Positions 44,964-53,366 of a stretch of DNA of 64,000 bases are shown one piece after another. Source of the DNA: Hyphomicrobiales bacterium (GTDB taxonomy: Bacteria; Pseudomonadota; Alphaproteobacteria; Rhizobiales; Rhizobiaceae); assembly GCA_900467185.1 (NCBI GenBank), contig UBPA01000003.1:985753-1049752 (forward strand), written 5' to 3'. The translations under genes and the position numbers were made by a program. The notes under the pieces are model-generated. The model saw only the letters and a program-made list of their open reading frames with translations, ran no database searches and was not told where the DNA came from. Numbering within the stretch: the first letter of the stretch is position 1; each line of letters begins with the position of its first letter.

Positions 44964-46324
44964 GCCTCACCCCGGATGATATGTTCGGCAGCCAGCGCGG
45001 CCGATAGCAGCCGGCGATCTTCGCCCTGCGGCGCGGAAAGAAGGAAGCCGACCGGCAGGCCGGCATCGCCCGTGCCGCAGGGAATGGAGATGCCGCAACC
45101 GTCGAGGAAGTTGCCGACCAGCGTGTTGCGCAGCGTGCGGAAATTGGTGTCCACGAACAGCGCGTCATCGGCGAGAAGCGGCGCGATCGGCGGCGCGACA
45201 TGGGGCAATGTCGGATGGGCCAGCAATTCGCGCGGGCCGAGCATGGCGGAGAAGGCGGCGATCATCCTGCTGCGGGCGGAGGCCAGTGCGACATAATCGG
45301 CCATCGCGGTCTTCTCGCCCATCCGCGTGCGGGTGACGACGCGCGGGTCCATCCGTTCCGCGTCGGGACCGGCAAGCCGTTCGCGATGCAGCGCGAAGGC
45401 CTCGGCGGTCACGAGCGCGCCGTGGCGGGCGAAAAGCTCGAAGACCTCGGCAAAGAGCGGCACCGCCCGGCGCTCGATGCGGGCTCCGGCATCGCCAAGG
45501 CGCGCGAGCGCCGCCTCAAAGGCGGCGACGACGGCGGGTTCGGCCCCATCGAACATCACGGTCTGCGGCACGACGAGCGTCAGCCCGTCGATCTCGCCGC
45601 GACCGACTTCGGACAGGCCGAGGCCGCGCATCGCGGCGTCCAGCCAGACGGCATCCTGCACCGTCCGGCAAAGGGGCCCGAGCGAATCGAGGCTCGCGGC
45701 AAGCGGAAAGACGCCGTCCATGGCGTAGCGGCCGCGCGTCGCCTTGTAGCCGACGATGCCGTTCAGGGCCGCGGGAATGCGGATGGAGCCGCCGGTGTCG
45801 GTGCCGATCGCGACCGGCACGAGACCGGCCGCGACGGCGACGGCCGAGCCGGAGGAGGAGCCGCCGGGAATGCGCGGCACGTCGGTGGCGGCGGCATTGG
45901 CCGGCGTTCCGTAATGCGGATTGATGCCGAGGCCGGAAAAGGCGAACTCACTCATATTGGTCCGGCCGACCGCCACCATGCCGGCGGCTGCGAGTGCCGC
46001 GACGACGGCGGCATCCTTTTTCGCGGGGCCCTCATCGAGGACGACCGAGCCGGCCCGGGTCACCGCACCCTTGGTATCGAACAGGTCCTTCCAGGCGACG
46101 GGAATGCCGTCGAGAAGGCCGAGCGACCGGCCGGCCTTCAGGCGCGCACCGGCAGACGCGGCTTCGCTCAAGGCGCGTGTCTCCAGAACCTCCGTGAAAA
46201 TCGCCGGGTCGGCGGCCGCGATGCCGGCGAGCACCGTTTCCGCCAAGGCCACCGGGTCGAGGGCGCCCTTCTGAAGAAGGACGGCGAGGCTGGCGACGGA
46301 AAGGTCCGTCCTGATATGGTTCAT
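44960..46324 (-). CDS. Amidase signature family enzyme
   Basis: 454 residues. The Ser-cisSer-Lys triad can be placed: AWKDLFDTKG (Lys), IPGGSSSGSAVAVAAG (cis-Ser) and GTDTGGSIRIPAA (nucleophile Ser). It hydrolyses an unknown amide; GatA-like subunits are excluded by the lack of gatB/C partners. The ATG at 46324 has CGGAGC 7 bases before it. First gene of the amidase-ROK-cutC unit. It could release an N-linked group before sugar phosphorylation, but this is speculation. Confidence 0.88.
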   Translation of the reverse strand: MNHIRTDLSVASLAVLLQKGALDPVALAETVLAGIAAADPAIFTEVLETRALSEAASAGARLKAGRSLGLLDGIPVAWKDLFDTKGAVTRAGSVVLDEGPAKKDAAVVAALAAAGMVAVGRTNMSEFAFSGLGINPHYGTPANAAATDVPRIPGGSSSGSAVAVAAGLVPVAIGTDTGGSIRIPAALNGIVGYKATRGRYAMDGVFPLAASLDSLGPLCRTVQDAVWLDAAMRGLGLSEVGRGEIDGLTLVVPQTVMFDGAEPAVVAAFEAALARLGDAGARIERRAVPLFAEVFELFARHGALVTAEAFALHRERLAGPDAERMDPRVVTRTRMGEKTAMADYVALASARSRMIAAFSAMLGPRELLAHPTLPHVAPPIAPLLADDALFVDTNFRTLRNTLVGNFLDGCGISIPCGTGDAGLPVGFLLSAPQGEDRRLLSAALAAEHIIRGEA

Positions 46325-46510
46325 GATGCGCTCCGGCGGGTTGCCGTTCTCTCCTACTGCATTCTCGCGGAAACCAAAATCGGCCCAGGCGATTTCTGCA
46401 CGGCGGAAACGGACCATTGCGTCGCTTTGCCGGCACCGTCTTGCGGGGATCGGGCGGGCGCTCTACATGAGTTTTCGCACTGCAACACGCACAAGCCCTG
46501 GAGCCGCCGG

Positions 46511-47272
46511 ATGATCTTTCACGCTGCCCGCCTGTCGTTTGCCAATCTCTTCGCGCCGGAGACGCGCGCCGCGTTCTGGAAGACGCTCGGCCTGACGATC
46601 CTGGCGCTGGTGCTGCTCTGGCTGGCCTTGCGCGAGAGCTTCGTCTATTTCGTCGCCCCGCTCGTCACCGAGATGCTGCCGGGCACGCCGGAATGGGCGG
46701 GCTGGTTCACCTTCATCCTCATCATTCTCGCCAGTATCGGACTGGCGCTCGCCCTTGCCCTGCTGCTTGCGCCCGTGACCGCCTTGATCGCCGGATTCTT
46801 CCTCGACGACGTCGCCGAGGTCATCGAGACGCGGGATTATCCAGACGAGCCGGCCGGGAGGGCGCTGCCGCTGGGCGAGGCGATCCGCGGCACGCTGAAA
46901 TTCCTCGGTATCGTGCTCGTCGGCAACCTGATCGCGCTGTTCCTGCTGCTGGTGCCGGGCATCAATGTGATCGCCTTCTTCCTCGTCAACGGCTACCTGC
47001 TCGGCCGGGAGTTCTTCGAATTCGCCGCCATGCGGTTCCGCTCGCCGGAAGAGGCCCGGGCCTTCCGCTCCAAGCACCGCACGACGATCTTCATGGCGGG
47101 CCTTCTGCTCGCCGCCTTCCTGGCCGTCCCGATCGTTAACCTTTTGACCCCGCTGTTTGCGGCCGGGCTGATGGTGCATCTGCACAAGGCGCTCTCGGCG
47201 CGCGACCCCGAATTCGGCTATCCCCGCATCCGTCCCTCGGTACGGCCACCCCTGCAGAACGCGCCTCTCTGA
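46511..47272 (+). CDS. CysZ/EI24-family membrane protein
   Basis: 253 residues with about four hydrophobic regions. The N-terminus (MIFHAARLSFANLFAPETR) and FFLVNGYLLGREFFEFAAMR correspond to the EI24 (formerly DUF540) family, which includes CysZ sulfate channels. Function in alphaproteobacteria is not established. GGAG is about 6 bases before the ATG. Divergent from the amidase gene over about 190 bases. Confidence 0.85.
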   Translation: MIFHAARLSFANLFAPETRAAFWKTLGLTILALVLLWLALRESFVYFVAPLVTEMLPGTPEWAGWFTFILIILASIGLALALALLLAPVTALIAGFFLDDVAEVIETRDYPDEPAGRALPLGEAIRGTLKFLGIVLVGNLIALFLLLVPGINVIAFFLVNGYLLGREFFEFAAMRFRSPEEARAFRSKHRTTIFMAGLLLAAFLAVPIVNLLTPLFAAGLMVHLHKALSARDPEFGYPRIRPSVRPPLQNAPL

Positions 47273-47694
47273 GCGAGGAAACCGGCGGCACGTCTCTGCG
47301 CAAGGCATGCCGACAGCGCAGCAACAGAGCGTATCGCATCCGGGAAGGGCAGCATGAAAATCTCGCCGGTTTTCCCGGCGGTGGTCGACGGTGCTCGTAG
47401 GTAAGTTCTGACGAAGTTTCGTCTTTCGCCGATTGCGGCAAGTTAAACGTTTTCTCGCACATGCAAAACAACCAAAAATCGTGATGCTTGCTTTTGCAAC
47501 GTTCTACGATGCCGCGTCTTTTTACAGTGCCGGACAGTAGAAACACGACATTTGTGTATCCGGCTTAGTGATGTCTTAAAAACCTAAGACTATAAAGCAG
47601 GATGGTTCCTGGCTGCAGGCGGGGGGTAGGACAAGCGGTCGCCGACGTGCGGACGCCTGTCGGTGGACGCAGGGAGGCAACGGGGAACGACATC
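47273..47694. other. Intergenic region before the HD-GYP gene
   Basis: No gene seen in 422 bases; the middle is AT-rich. It holds two small inverted repeats, GACGAA-GT-TTCGTC (47410-47423) and GTCTTA-N6-TAAGAC (47575-47592), the second adjoining a TATAAA (47593-47598) that could be a -10 element about 100 bases before the HD-GYP start. No promoter can be fixed firmly. Confidence 0.45.
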
Positions 47695-48660
47695 ATGGTG
47701 AAGCGTATCGAGAGGGATGAGGTCCGGGTTGGCATGTTCATCGAGTCGCTCGAGGGTGCCTGGCAGGACAATCCCTTCGGCCAGCGCCGTTTCCTGTTGC
47801 GGTCGGAGACGGAGGTCGACCTCATCAGGAACAGCCGGATCACGGGCATCTATATCAACCTTGCCAAAGGCGTCGATGTCGACGGGTCGAGCGGCCGTTT
47901 CGCCACCTCGACGCCCCCGCGCCGCAATCCTTCCCGAGAGGCCGTGGTGGACGAACGCCGCGCGACGGTCAGGGTCGTCCAGGCCTCGGTCAAGCGGCTG
48001 GAAACCGCGTTCAACCAGAGCCGCAGCGGCGAGCCGATCAACATCGAGAGCGTGTCCGAGATCGTGGGCGATATCTCGGCCCAGATCGGCGACAGCCCGG
48101 CCATCCTGCTCGATATCACCCGGCTGAAATCCAAGGACAAGGTAACCTTCGTCCATTCCGTTGCCGTGTCGGCGCTGCTCGTGCATTTCGCCCGTCACCT
48201 GCAGTTCGAAGAGCCGCTGGTGCACGTTCTGGGCTTTGCGGGGCTGGTGCACGATATCGGCAAGCTGGCGATTCCCACCACCATCCTCAACAAGTCCAGC
48301 GCCCTGACAGCAGACGAACGCGATATCGTCATGCAACATCCGGCCATCGGCCACGATATTCTCAAGCGGCAGGCCAACCTGCCGGGTGTCGTGCTCGACA
48401 TCTGCCGGCATCACCATGAACGCATGAACGGCAAGGGATATCCGGACGGCCTCCCTGCCGGGGACCTCTCGCTCTATGTGCGCATGAGCACGATCTGCGA
48501 CGTCTACGAGGCGGTGACCTCGGTGCGCCCCTACAAGAAGCCGTGGTCGTCCGCGACCGCCCTGTCCTGGATGCTGCAGCATGGCGACCATTTCGATATC
48601 CCGCTGCTCTGGAAGTTCATTCTCAGCCTCGATTCGGAGCTGACCAAGGGCGTAGCCTGA
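47695..48660 (+). CDS. HD-GYP domain c-di-GMP phosphodiesterase (DUF3391 N-terminus)
   Basis: 321 residues. The N-terminal DUF3391 (ERDEVRVGMFIESLEG, about 5-60) and a C-terminal HD-GYP domain with HDIGKLAIPTTILNK, then HHERMNGKGYPDGLP: the HD and GYP motifs are intact. It should hydrolyse c-di-GMP to GMP. Cytosolic. The ATG at 47695 follows GGGGAA; GTG 47698 is possible. Ends about 95 bases before the next gene. Confidence 0.92.
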   Translation: MVKRIERDEVRVGMFIESLEGAWQDNPFGQRRFLLRSETEVDLIRNSRITGIYINLAKGVDVDGSSGRFATSTPPRRNPSREAVVDERRATVRVVQASVKRLETAFNQSRSGEPINIESVSEIVGDISAQIGDSPAILLDITRLKSKDKVTFVHSVAVSALLVHFARHLQFEEPLVHVLGFAGLVHDIGKLAIPTTILNKSSALTADERDIVMQHPAIGHDILKRQANLPGVVLDICRHHHERMNGKGYPDGLPAGDLSLYVRMSTICDVYEAVTSVRPYKKPWSSATALSWMLQHGDHFDIPLLWKFILSLDSELTKGVA

Positions 48661-48756
48661 GAAGCAAAGCTTGGGTTTCCCGAAGAAACCTCTCTCTTTC
48701 CCCGCCAGTCCGCTTTATGGTGTCGCGTCACAATCAGGACGGATACCAGCGAGCCG

Positions 48757-49578
48757 ATGAAAAATACGCGTCTTTTTTCCAGTATGGGCGGCCTGCCGGG
48801 CCAGAGCGAACTGCTGTCGAGCAAAGCGGTGTTCACAACCGCCTATGCGGTCATCCCCGGCAGCGTCATGCGCGACATCGTCACCAGCGTGCTGCCGCAC
48901 TGGACCGGCACGCGCGCCTGGATCATCTCGCGGCCGCTGACCGGCTTCTCCGAGACCTTCTCGCAATACATCATGGAGGTTGCGCCGGGCGGCGGCAGCG
49001 ACAGGCCGGAACCCGATGCACGCGCCTCCGCCGCGATCTTCGTGGTCGATGGCGACATGATCGTGACCTTCGAAGGCGAAGAAAAGGCCTTGCGGACCGG
49101 CTCCTTCGCCTATCTCCCCGCCGGCCGGCAGTGGACGCTGAAGAACACGGGCGACCGGCCCGTAAAATTCCACTGGGTCCGCAAGGCCTTCGAGGTTGTC
49201 GACGGGCTCGAGGCTCCGCCCGCCGTCTTTACCCATGAAGACGATTGCGAGATCAGCGCCATGCCCGATACGGACGGTCGCTGGGCGACGACGCGGTTTC
49301 TCGATCCGAACGACGTGCGCTACGACATGCATCTCAACATCGTCACCTTCGAGCCGGGCGCGGTCATTCCGTTCCTCGAGACGCATGTGATGGAGCACGG
49401 GCTCTACGTGCTGGAAGGCCGTGCCGTCTACCGGCTGAACGAGGACTGGGTGGAGGTGGAGGCCGGCGACTATATGTGGCTGCGCGCCTTCTGCCCGCAG
49501 GCCTGCTATGCCGGCGGACCCGGACGCTTCCGCTATCTGCTCTACAAGGACGTCAACCGTCACACCAAGCTCTGGTAG
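48757..49578 (+). CDS. (S)-ureidoglycine aminohydrolase
   Basis: 273 residues, bicupin. Two cupin halves; the C-terminal half has IPFLETHVMEHGLYVLEG with Mn-binding Glu/His residues and the tail YMWLRAFCPQACYAGG. Homologue of YlbA/AllE, converting (S)-ureidoglycine to (S)-ureidoglycolate in ureide (purine) breakdown. No other ureide genes are nearby, so the pathway is elsewhere or incomplete. Confidence 0.9.
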   Translation: MKNTRLFSSMGGLPGQSELLSSKAVFTTAYAVIPGSVMRDIVTSVLPHWTGTRAWIISRPLTGFSETFSQYIMEVAPGGGSDRPEPDARASAAIFVVDGDMIVTFEGEEKALRTGSFAYLPAGRQWTLKNTGDRPVKFHWVRKAFEVVDGLEAPPAVFTHEDDCEISAMPDTDGRWATTRFLDPNDVRYDMHLNIVTFEPGAVIPFLETHVMEHGLYVLEGRAVYRLNEDWVEVEAGDYMWLRAFCPQACYAGGPGRFRYLLYKDVNRHTKLW

Positions 49579-49785
49579 ACGCACGCGCATCGGCCTCGCG
49601 GCCCCTGCCCAGCGAACCCATCTGCGCCCTGCACCGAAGACGGCCCGCAACCGGCACGACGCCCCGAAAGGGCTGGCCCTGCGGACCGGCGGCCGGTATA
49701 GGACAGTGGGCGTGTGCTGCGTGCGTCCTCGGCTGCCCGAAAACCTACGGAGACTGTGTCCAACCTTTTCGAGGTGCCGAACGCC

Positions 49786-51009
49786 ATGACCGAACGCCAC
49801 GCATCGTCCGCCAAATCCGAGGGCCGTATCCACTCGACCGTCCGCGCGTTTCTGGACAATGAGACATCGAGCGGCCTCCTGCTGATGGGCGTGGCGCTGC
49901 TTGCCATTCTCACCGCGAACTCGCCTCTGGCGGACAGCTATTTCGGCGCGCTGCACATCCATATCGGACCTTTGAGTCTGCAGCACTGGATCAACGACCT
50001 GCTGATGGCCGCCTTCTTTCTGGTCGTGGGGCTCGAAATCAAGCGCGAGCTTCTCGACGGGCAGCTCTCCACCTGGAGCCGGCGTATTCTTCCGGGAGCA
50101 GCCGCCGCCGGCGGCATGGCCGTTCCGGCGCTGATCTACATCGCCTTCAACTATCGCGATCCGGTCGCGGTGCATGGCTGGGCCGTGCCGTCCGCAACGG
50201 ACATCGCCTTCGCGCTCGGCGTCCTCTCGCTGCTCGGACCGCGCGTGCCGGCCTCGCTGAAGATCTTTCTCGCAGCGCTTGCCATCATCGACGATCTCGG
50301 CGCCGTCGTGATCATCGCTCTCTTCTACACGTCCGACATGAACCTTCTGGCACTGGGCGGCGCAGCGGTGGTGATCGGCGGGCTGGTGGTGCTCAACCGC
50401 TCCGGCGTGCAGCGCCTGCTGCCCTATCTCGCGCTTGGCGCGGTGCTCTGGGTGCTCGTCTTTTCCTCCGGCGTGCACGCCACGCTTGCCGGCGTCATCC
50501 TGGCGCTCACCATCCCGATCCGCCGCACGCCCGGCACGCCGGAGGCCACGCCCGAGACCTCGCCGCTGCACCGGCTGGAGCATGCCCTCCACAAGCCGGT
50601 CGCCTTCGTCATCGTGCCGATCTTCGGTTTTGCCAATGCCGGCGTGTCGTTCGCGCATGTCAGCCTGGCCGCCCTGGTGGAGCCGGTGACGCTCGGCGTC
50701 GCCACCGGGCTGGTGCTCGGCAAGTGCATCGGGGTGTTCGGCACCGTTCTGATCCTCGTCAAGACGGGCCTTGCGGACCTGCCGGCGCGCGCAAGCTGGG
50801 GCCAGACCTTCGGCGTCTCGCTCGTCTGCGGCATCGGCTTCACCATGAGCCTGTTCATCGGCCTCCTCGCCTTTTCCGATCCCGACATGCAGGACCGCGT
50901 CAAGGTGGGCATCCTGATCGGCTCGCTGGTGGCGGGCCTGCTCGGCTACACCGTTCTGCGCTTCACGAACCGCCGGGCGCAGGCTTCGGCCGGTTACAAG
51001 GGCGCCTGA
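49786..51009 (+). CDS. nhaA: Na+/H+ antiporter NhaA
   Basis: 407 residues, about twelve membrane helices. [39 protein letters not shown] (with the ATD motif), [17 protein letters not shown] (the pair of essential Asp) and [15 protein letters not shown] are present. Exports Na+ for H+ and supports pH and salt tolerance. The start is uncertain: ATG 49786 gives a standard N-terminus, while GTG 49757 and GTG 49714 are possible. Confidence 0.93.
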   Translation: MTERHASSAKSEGRIHSTVRAFLDNETSSGLLLMGVALLAILTANSPLADSYFGALHIHIGPLSLQHWINDLLMAAFFLVVGLEIKRELLDGQLSTWSRRILPGAAAAGGMAVPALIYIAFNYRDPVAVHGWAVPSATDIAFALGVLSLLGPRVPASLKIFLAALAIIDDLGAVVIIALFYTSDMNLLALGGAAVVIGGLVVLNRSGVQRLLPYLALGAVLWVLVFSSGVHATLAGVILALTIPIRRTPGTPEATPETSPLHRLEHALHKPVAFVIVPIFGFANAGVSFAHVSLAALVEPVTLGVATGLVLGKCIGVFGTVLILVKTGLADLPARASWGQTFGVSLVCGIGFTMSLFIGLLAFSDPDMQDRVKVGILIGSLVAGLLGYTVLRFTNRRAQASAGYKGA

Positions 51010-51039
51010 CCGCCGTCGACCTGCAGAGGCCTATGCCGC

Positions 51040-51633
51040 TTACGGCGACGTGCCGGAACGTTCGAGCTCCGGCATCAGCTCCGTCTCGCCATCCGGCCTG
51101 TCGCCTTCCGGCCCTTCCTCGGACGGCTTGAAGGTCGGCAGGCGCATCGTCTCCCCGTCCCTCTCGAGCACCATCGCCTGACCATCGACCGAGACCACGG
51201 ACCAGCCGCGAAAGCTATCGCCCGCGCGCAGCACATGCCGAGTGTCGTCGCTTTCGTCGCGGACGAGGGCGCTCACGCCGTCCGGCGTGCCGATGACGCC
51301 GAGGAGTTGCAGGGTCACCGGTTCCGGCGGCTGTTCGGCCGGCGGCTCCACCACATCGGGTGCGGGTTCGGTCACCGGATCGGGCGGCCGGGTCCGGTCG
51401 GGCGAGAACAGGGGCCGATCGCGGAACCCGATCAGGGATGTGGGATCGATCGCCGACAGCGGATTGGGATTGGGGCTTCCAGCCGCGTCGGGTGCCGGCA
51501 TATCCTGTGCTGCCGCAAAGCCTACCCATCCCATGACGAGAGCCGTGCGAAACGCCGCTGCAAGAACGAGCGAAACGGCGGGCTGACGAAGGCGGCGTCG
51601 CACGAGGGGGATCGGCCTGCGCGGAGACATCAT
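51040..51633 (-). CDS. GspC-like type II secretion protein (HR domain only)
   Basis: 198 residues. A basic N-terminus and one hydrophobic segment (about 17-38), a Pro-rich linker with GFRDRPLFSPDR, then a small domain (VTLQLLGVIGTPDGVSALV and LRAGDSFRGWSVVSVDGQ) like the GspC/PilP homology region that contacts GspD. A PDZ or coiled-coil C-terminal domain of classic GspC is absent. Last gene of the minus block E-L-M-C; the ATG at 51633 overlaps the GspM stop. GspN is the other candidate; the HR similarity favours C. Confidence 0.6.
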   Translation of the reverse strand: MMSPRRPIPLVRRRLRQPAVSLVLAAAFRTALVMGWVGFAAAQDMPAPDAAGSPNPNPLSAIDPTSLIGFRDRPLFSPDRTRPPDPVTEPAPDVVEPPAEQPPEPVTLQLLGVIGTPDGVSALVRDESDDTRHVLRAGDSFRGWSVVSVDGQAMVLERDGETMRLPTFKPSEEGPEGDRPDGETELMPELERSGTSP

Positions 51634-52223
51634 GATCCGGTCTCCACAGGGGCTTCCGGCGCCGTCTCCAGCGTCCAATGCGCCCCGATCGACATCTCCA
51701 CCCGCAGGCGGATCTGCCCGTCACCCCCCGGGCTTGCCCCCTCTGCAGGGGCAAGACGGCGGATCGAGAGGCTTTCGACCGTCATCAGCGGCACGCCGCT
51801 TTCCAGCCGGTAGAGCAGGCGAAGAAGGCCGTCATTGTCGATATCGAAGGTCGTGGTGACGGCGATCGCGTCGCTTTCCTCGCCGGCCGCCACCTCGCCT
51901 TCGCGCGCCGCCATCTCGATGATCCGGCCGGGGGCGGCCGTGATGGCATCGAGGATCGCCTGTTGCAGCCCTGCGATGGCGGCGGTGCGCGAGGCATGTC
52001 GAAGGGTGAGGCTCGGTGTCGCGTCTGCGGCCAAAGCCGGGACACTCGCAAGCCGGCGCTCCAGCGTGGCGGCCTGCCGGGTTGCTTCCGCCACCGTGAG
52101 GCGCCCTTCGGCGATCTGGAGAGCATTGAGCACGCCCAGCGTCACGAAGAGCGCGGGCAGGCCTATGAAGACGAGGATGGCCGAGAGGCGCAGCGCCTGC
52201 CAGCGTGGCGGAGATGCGGTCAT
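51630..52223 (-). CDS. gspM: Type II secretion system protein GspM
   Basis: 197 residues. One N-terminal membrane helix (about residues 12-35), a periplasmic coiled-coil section (QIAEGRLTVAEATRQAATLERR, split) and an alpha/beta domain ending before the stop. Weak sequence family; the call rests on size, topology and on its position, in ATGA overlaps between gspL and the C-like gene. It would pair with GspL in the inner-membrane platform. Confidence 0.7.
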   Translation of the reverse strand: MTASPPRWQALRLSAILVFIGLPALFVTLGVLNALQIAEGRLTVAEATRQAATLERRLASVPALAADATPSLTLRHASRTAAIAGLQQAILDAITAAPGRIIEMAAREGEVAAGEESDAIAVTTTFDIDNDGLLRLLYRLESGVPLMTVESLSIRRLAPAEGASPGGDGQIRLRVEMSIGAHWTLETAPEAPVETGS

Positions 52224-53329
52224 GGCGAAGGCGCTCCCTCCGCACCCGCGCGGATAACCGAGATATCGAAACGATCGCGCCCATCTTCCTGCCGCGTCAC
52301 GGGTGCTGCAAAGCTGGCCTTGGAGAGGGCGGGTTCCGCCTCGAGGATCGAGACGAGCGACGATGCCTCGGTGGAGGTGCCGGCAAGCCGCAGGCTTTGC
52401 GGCAGGATGTCGAGCTCGTCGAGGTAGGTCGTCTCGGGGAGAATGGTCGCGAGCCGGTCGATCAGCATGAAGCTCGCCCGCTCCGGGGTCTTGCCCTCCA
52501 GCATCGCTGCTTCGCGCTCGCGAAGGCCGCTGCCCGACGCACCCACCATCTTACGGCGGGTCGCGTCCAGCGCGGCCTGCGCATCCGTGACATCGCTCGC
52601 GCTCATCGACAGCGCGACGGTCGAAACGAGAAAGCCTGCAAAGGTCAGGACGAGGACCGCAAGCGTGACCGCGGCGATACGGCTGCGGCGGGTTTTGCGC
52701 AGCGTATCGTTTTCGCCCCTGAGGAGATCGATGCGCAGGCGCTCCTCGACCGGCTGGCCGGCCGACCCGACGCGCGCGGGCACCAGGCCGAAGGCGGCGA
52801 GCCGGGCGATGCCGGCCGCCACGATCTCGCGCGCGGTCGCGACGACATCGACCGTGACCTGACCGTCGCCGCCCGGTTTCACGGCGACATGAAAGCCGTG
52901 CAGCAGCTTTTCCGGCTGCCAGGGCGTCAGCCTGTCGAGGCGACTGGCCACGATCTCGGCGGCAAAGCCGGACGCCTCCGCCGGCACGGTCAACCGGGTC
53001 GTCACGACGCGATCCGCCCGGAGACGCAGCTCCGCCTCCGCCGGCCTGCGGCTCTGCACATCACGGCGCACAGCGTCGGACAGGCTGCTGCCATGGCCGA
53101 GAAACACCGTGCCGCGCCGCGAGACGCGGTAGAAGGCCAGATCGTCGGGCGATGGCGGCGCGTTCCCTGTTTCGGCACCGATCGGCAGATCGCCGGGGTC
53201 GCCCGAGACCTCGACGACCACCCATCGTGCGCCCGGCGAAACCGCCATGACGACGGGCTCCACGGCATCCACGAAGGCGGAGAGCAGCGACCTTGCCGGC
53301 CGGAGGAGGCGGGAGAGGACGCCGCTCAT
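52220..53329 (-). CDS. gspL: Type II secretion system protein GspL (PilN-like)
   Basis: 369 residues. A cytoplasmic N-terminal domain with RPAEAELRLRADRVVTTRL and LDRLTPWQPEKLLHGF (actin-like/PilM-like features), one membrane helix at about 218-242 (IAAVTLAVLVLTFAGFLVS), then a periplasmic PilN-like domain. GspL couples the GspE ATPase to the membrane platform. It overlaps gspM by four bases. There are 37 bases between the gspE stop and its start. Confidence 0.78.
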   Translation of the reverse strand: MSGVLSRLLRPARSLLSAFVDAVEPVVMAVSPGARWVVVEVSGDPGDLPIGAETGNAPPSPDDLAFYRVSRRGTVFLGHGSSLSDAVRRDVQSRRPAEAELRLRADRVVTTRLTVPAEASGFAAEIVASRLDRLTPWQPEKLLHGFHVAVKPGGDGQVTVDVVATAREIVAAGIARLAAFGLVPARVGSAGQPVEERLRIDLLRGENDTLRKTRRSRIAAVTLAVLVLTFAGFLVSTVALSMSASDVTDAQAALDATRRKMVGASGSGLREREAAMLEGKTPERASFMLIDRLATILPETTYLDELDILPQSLRLAGTSTEASSLVSILEAEPALSKASFAAPVTRQEDGRDRFDISVIRAGAEGAPSP

Positions 53330-53366
53330 GCGCGCGCCGCCTTCGGGTGGGACAGGACCGTGTGGC

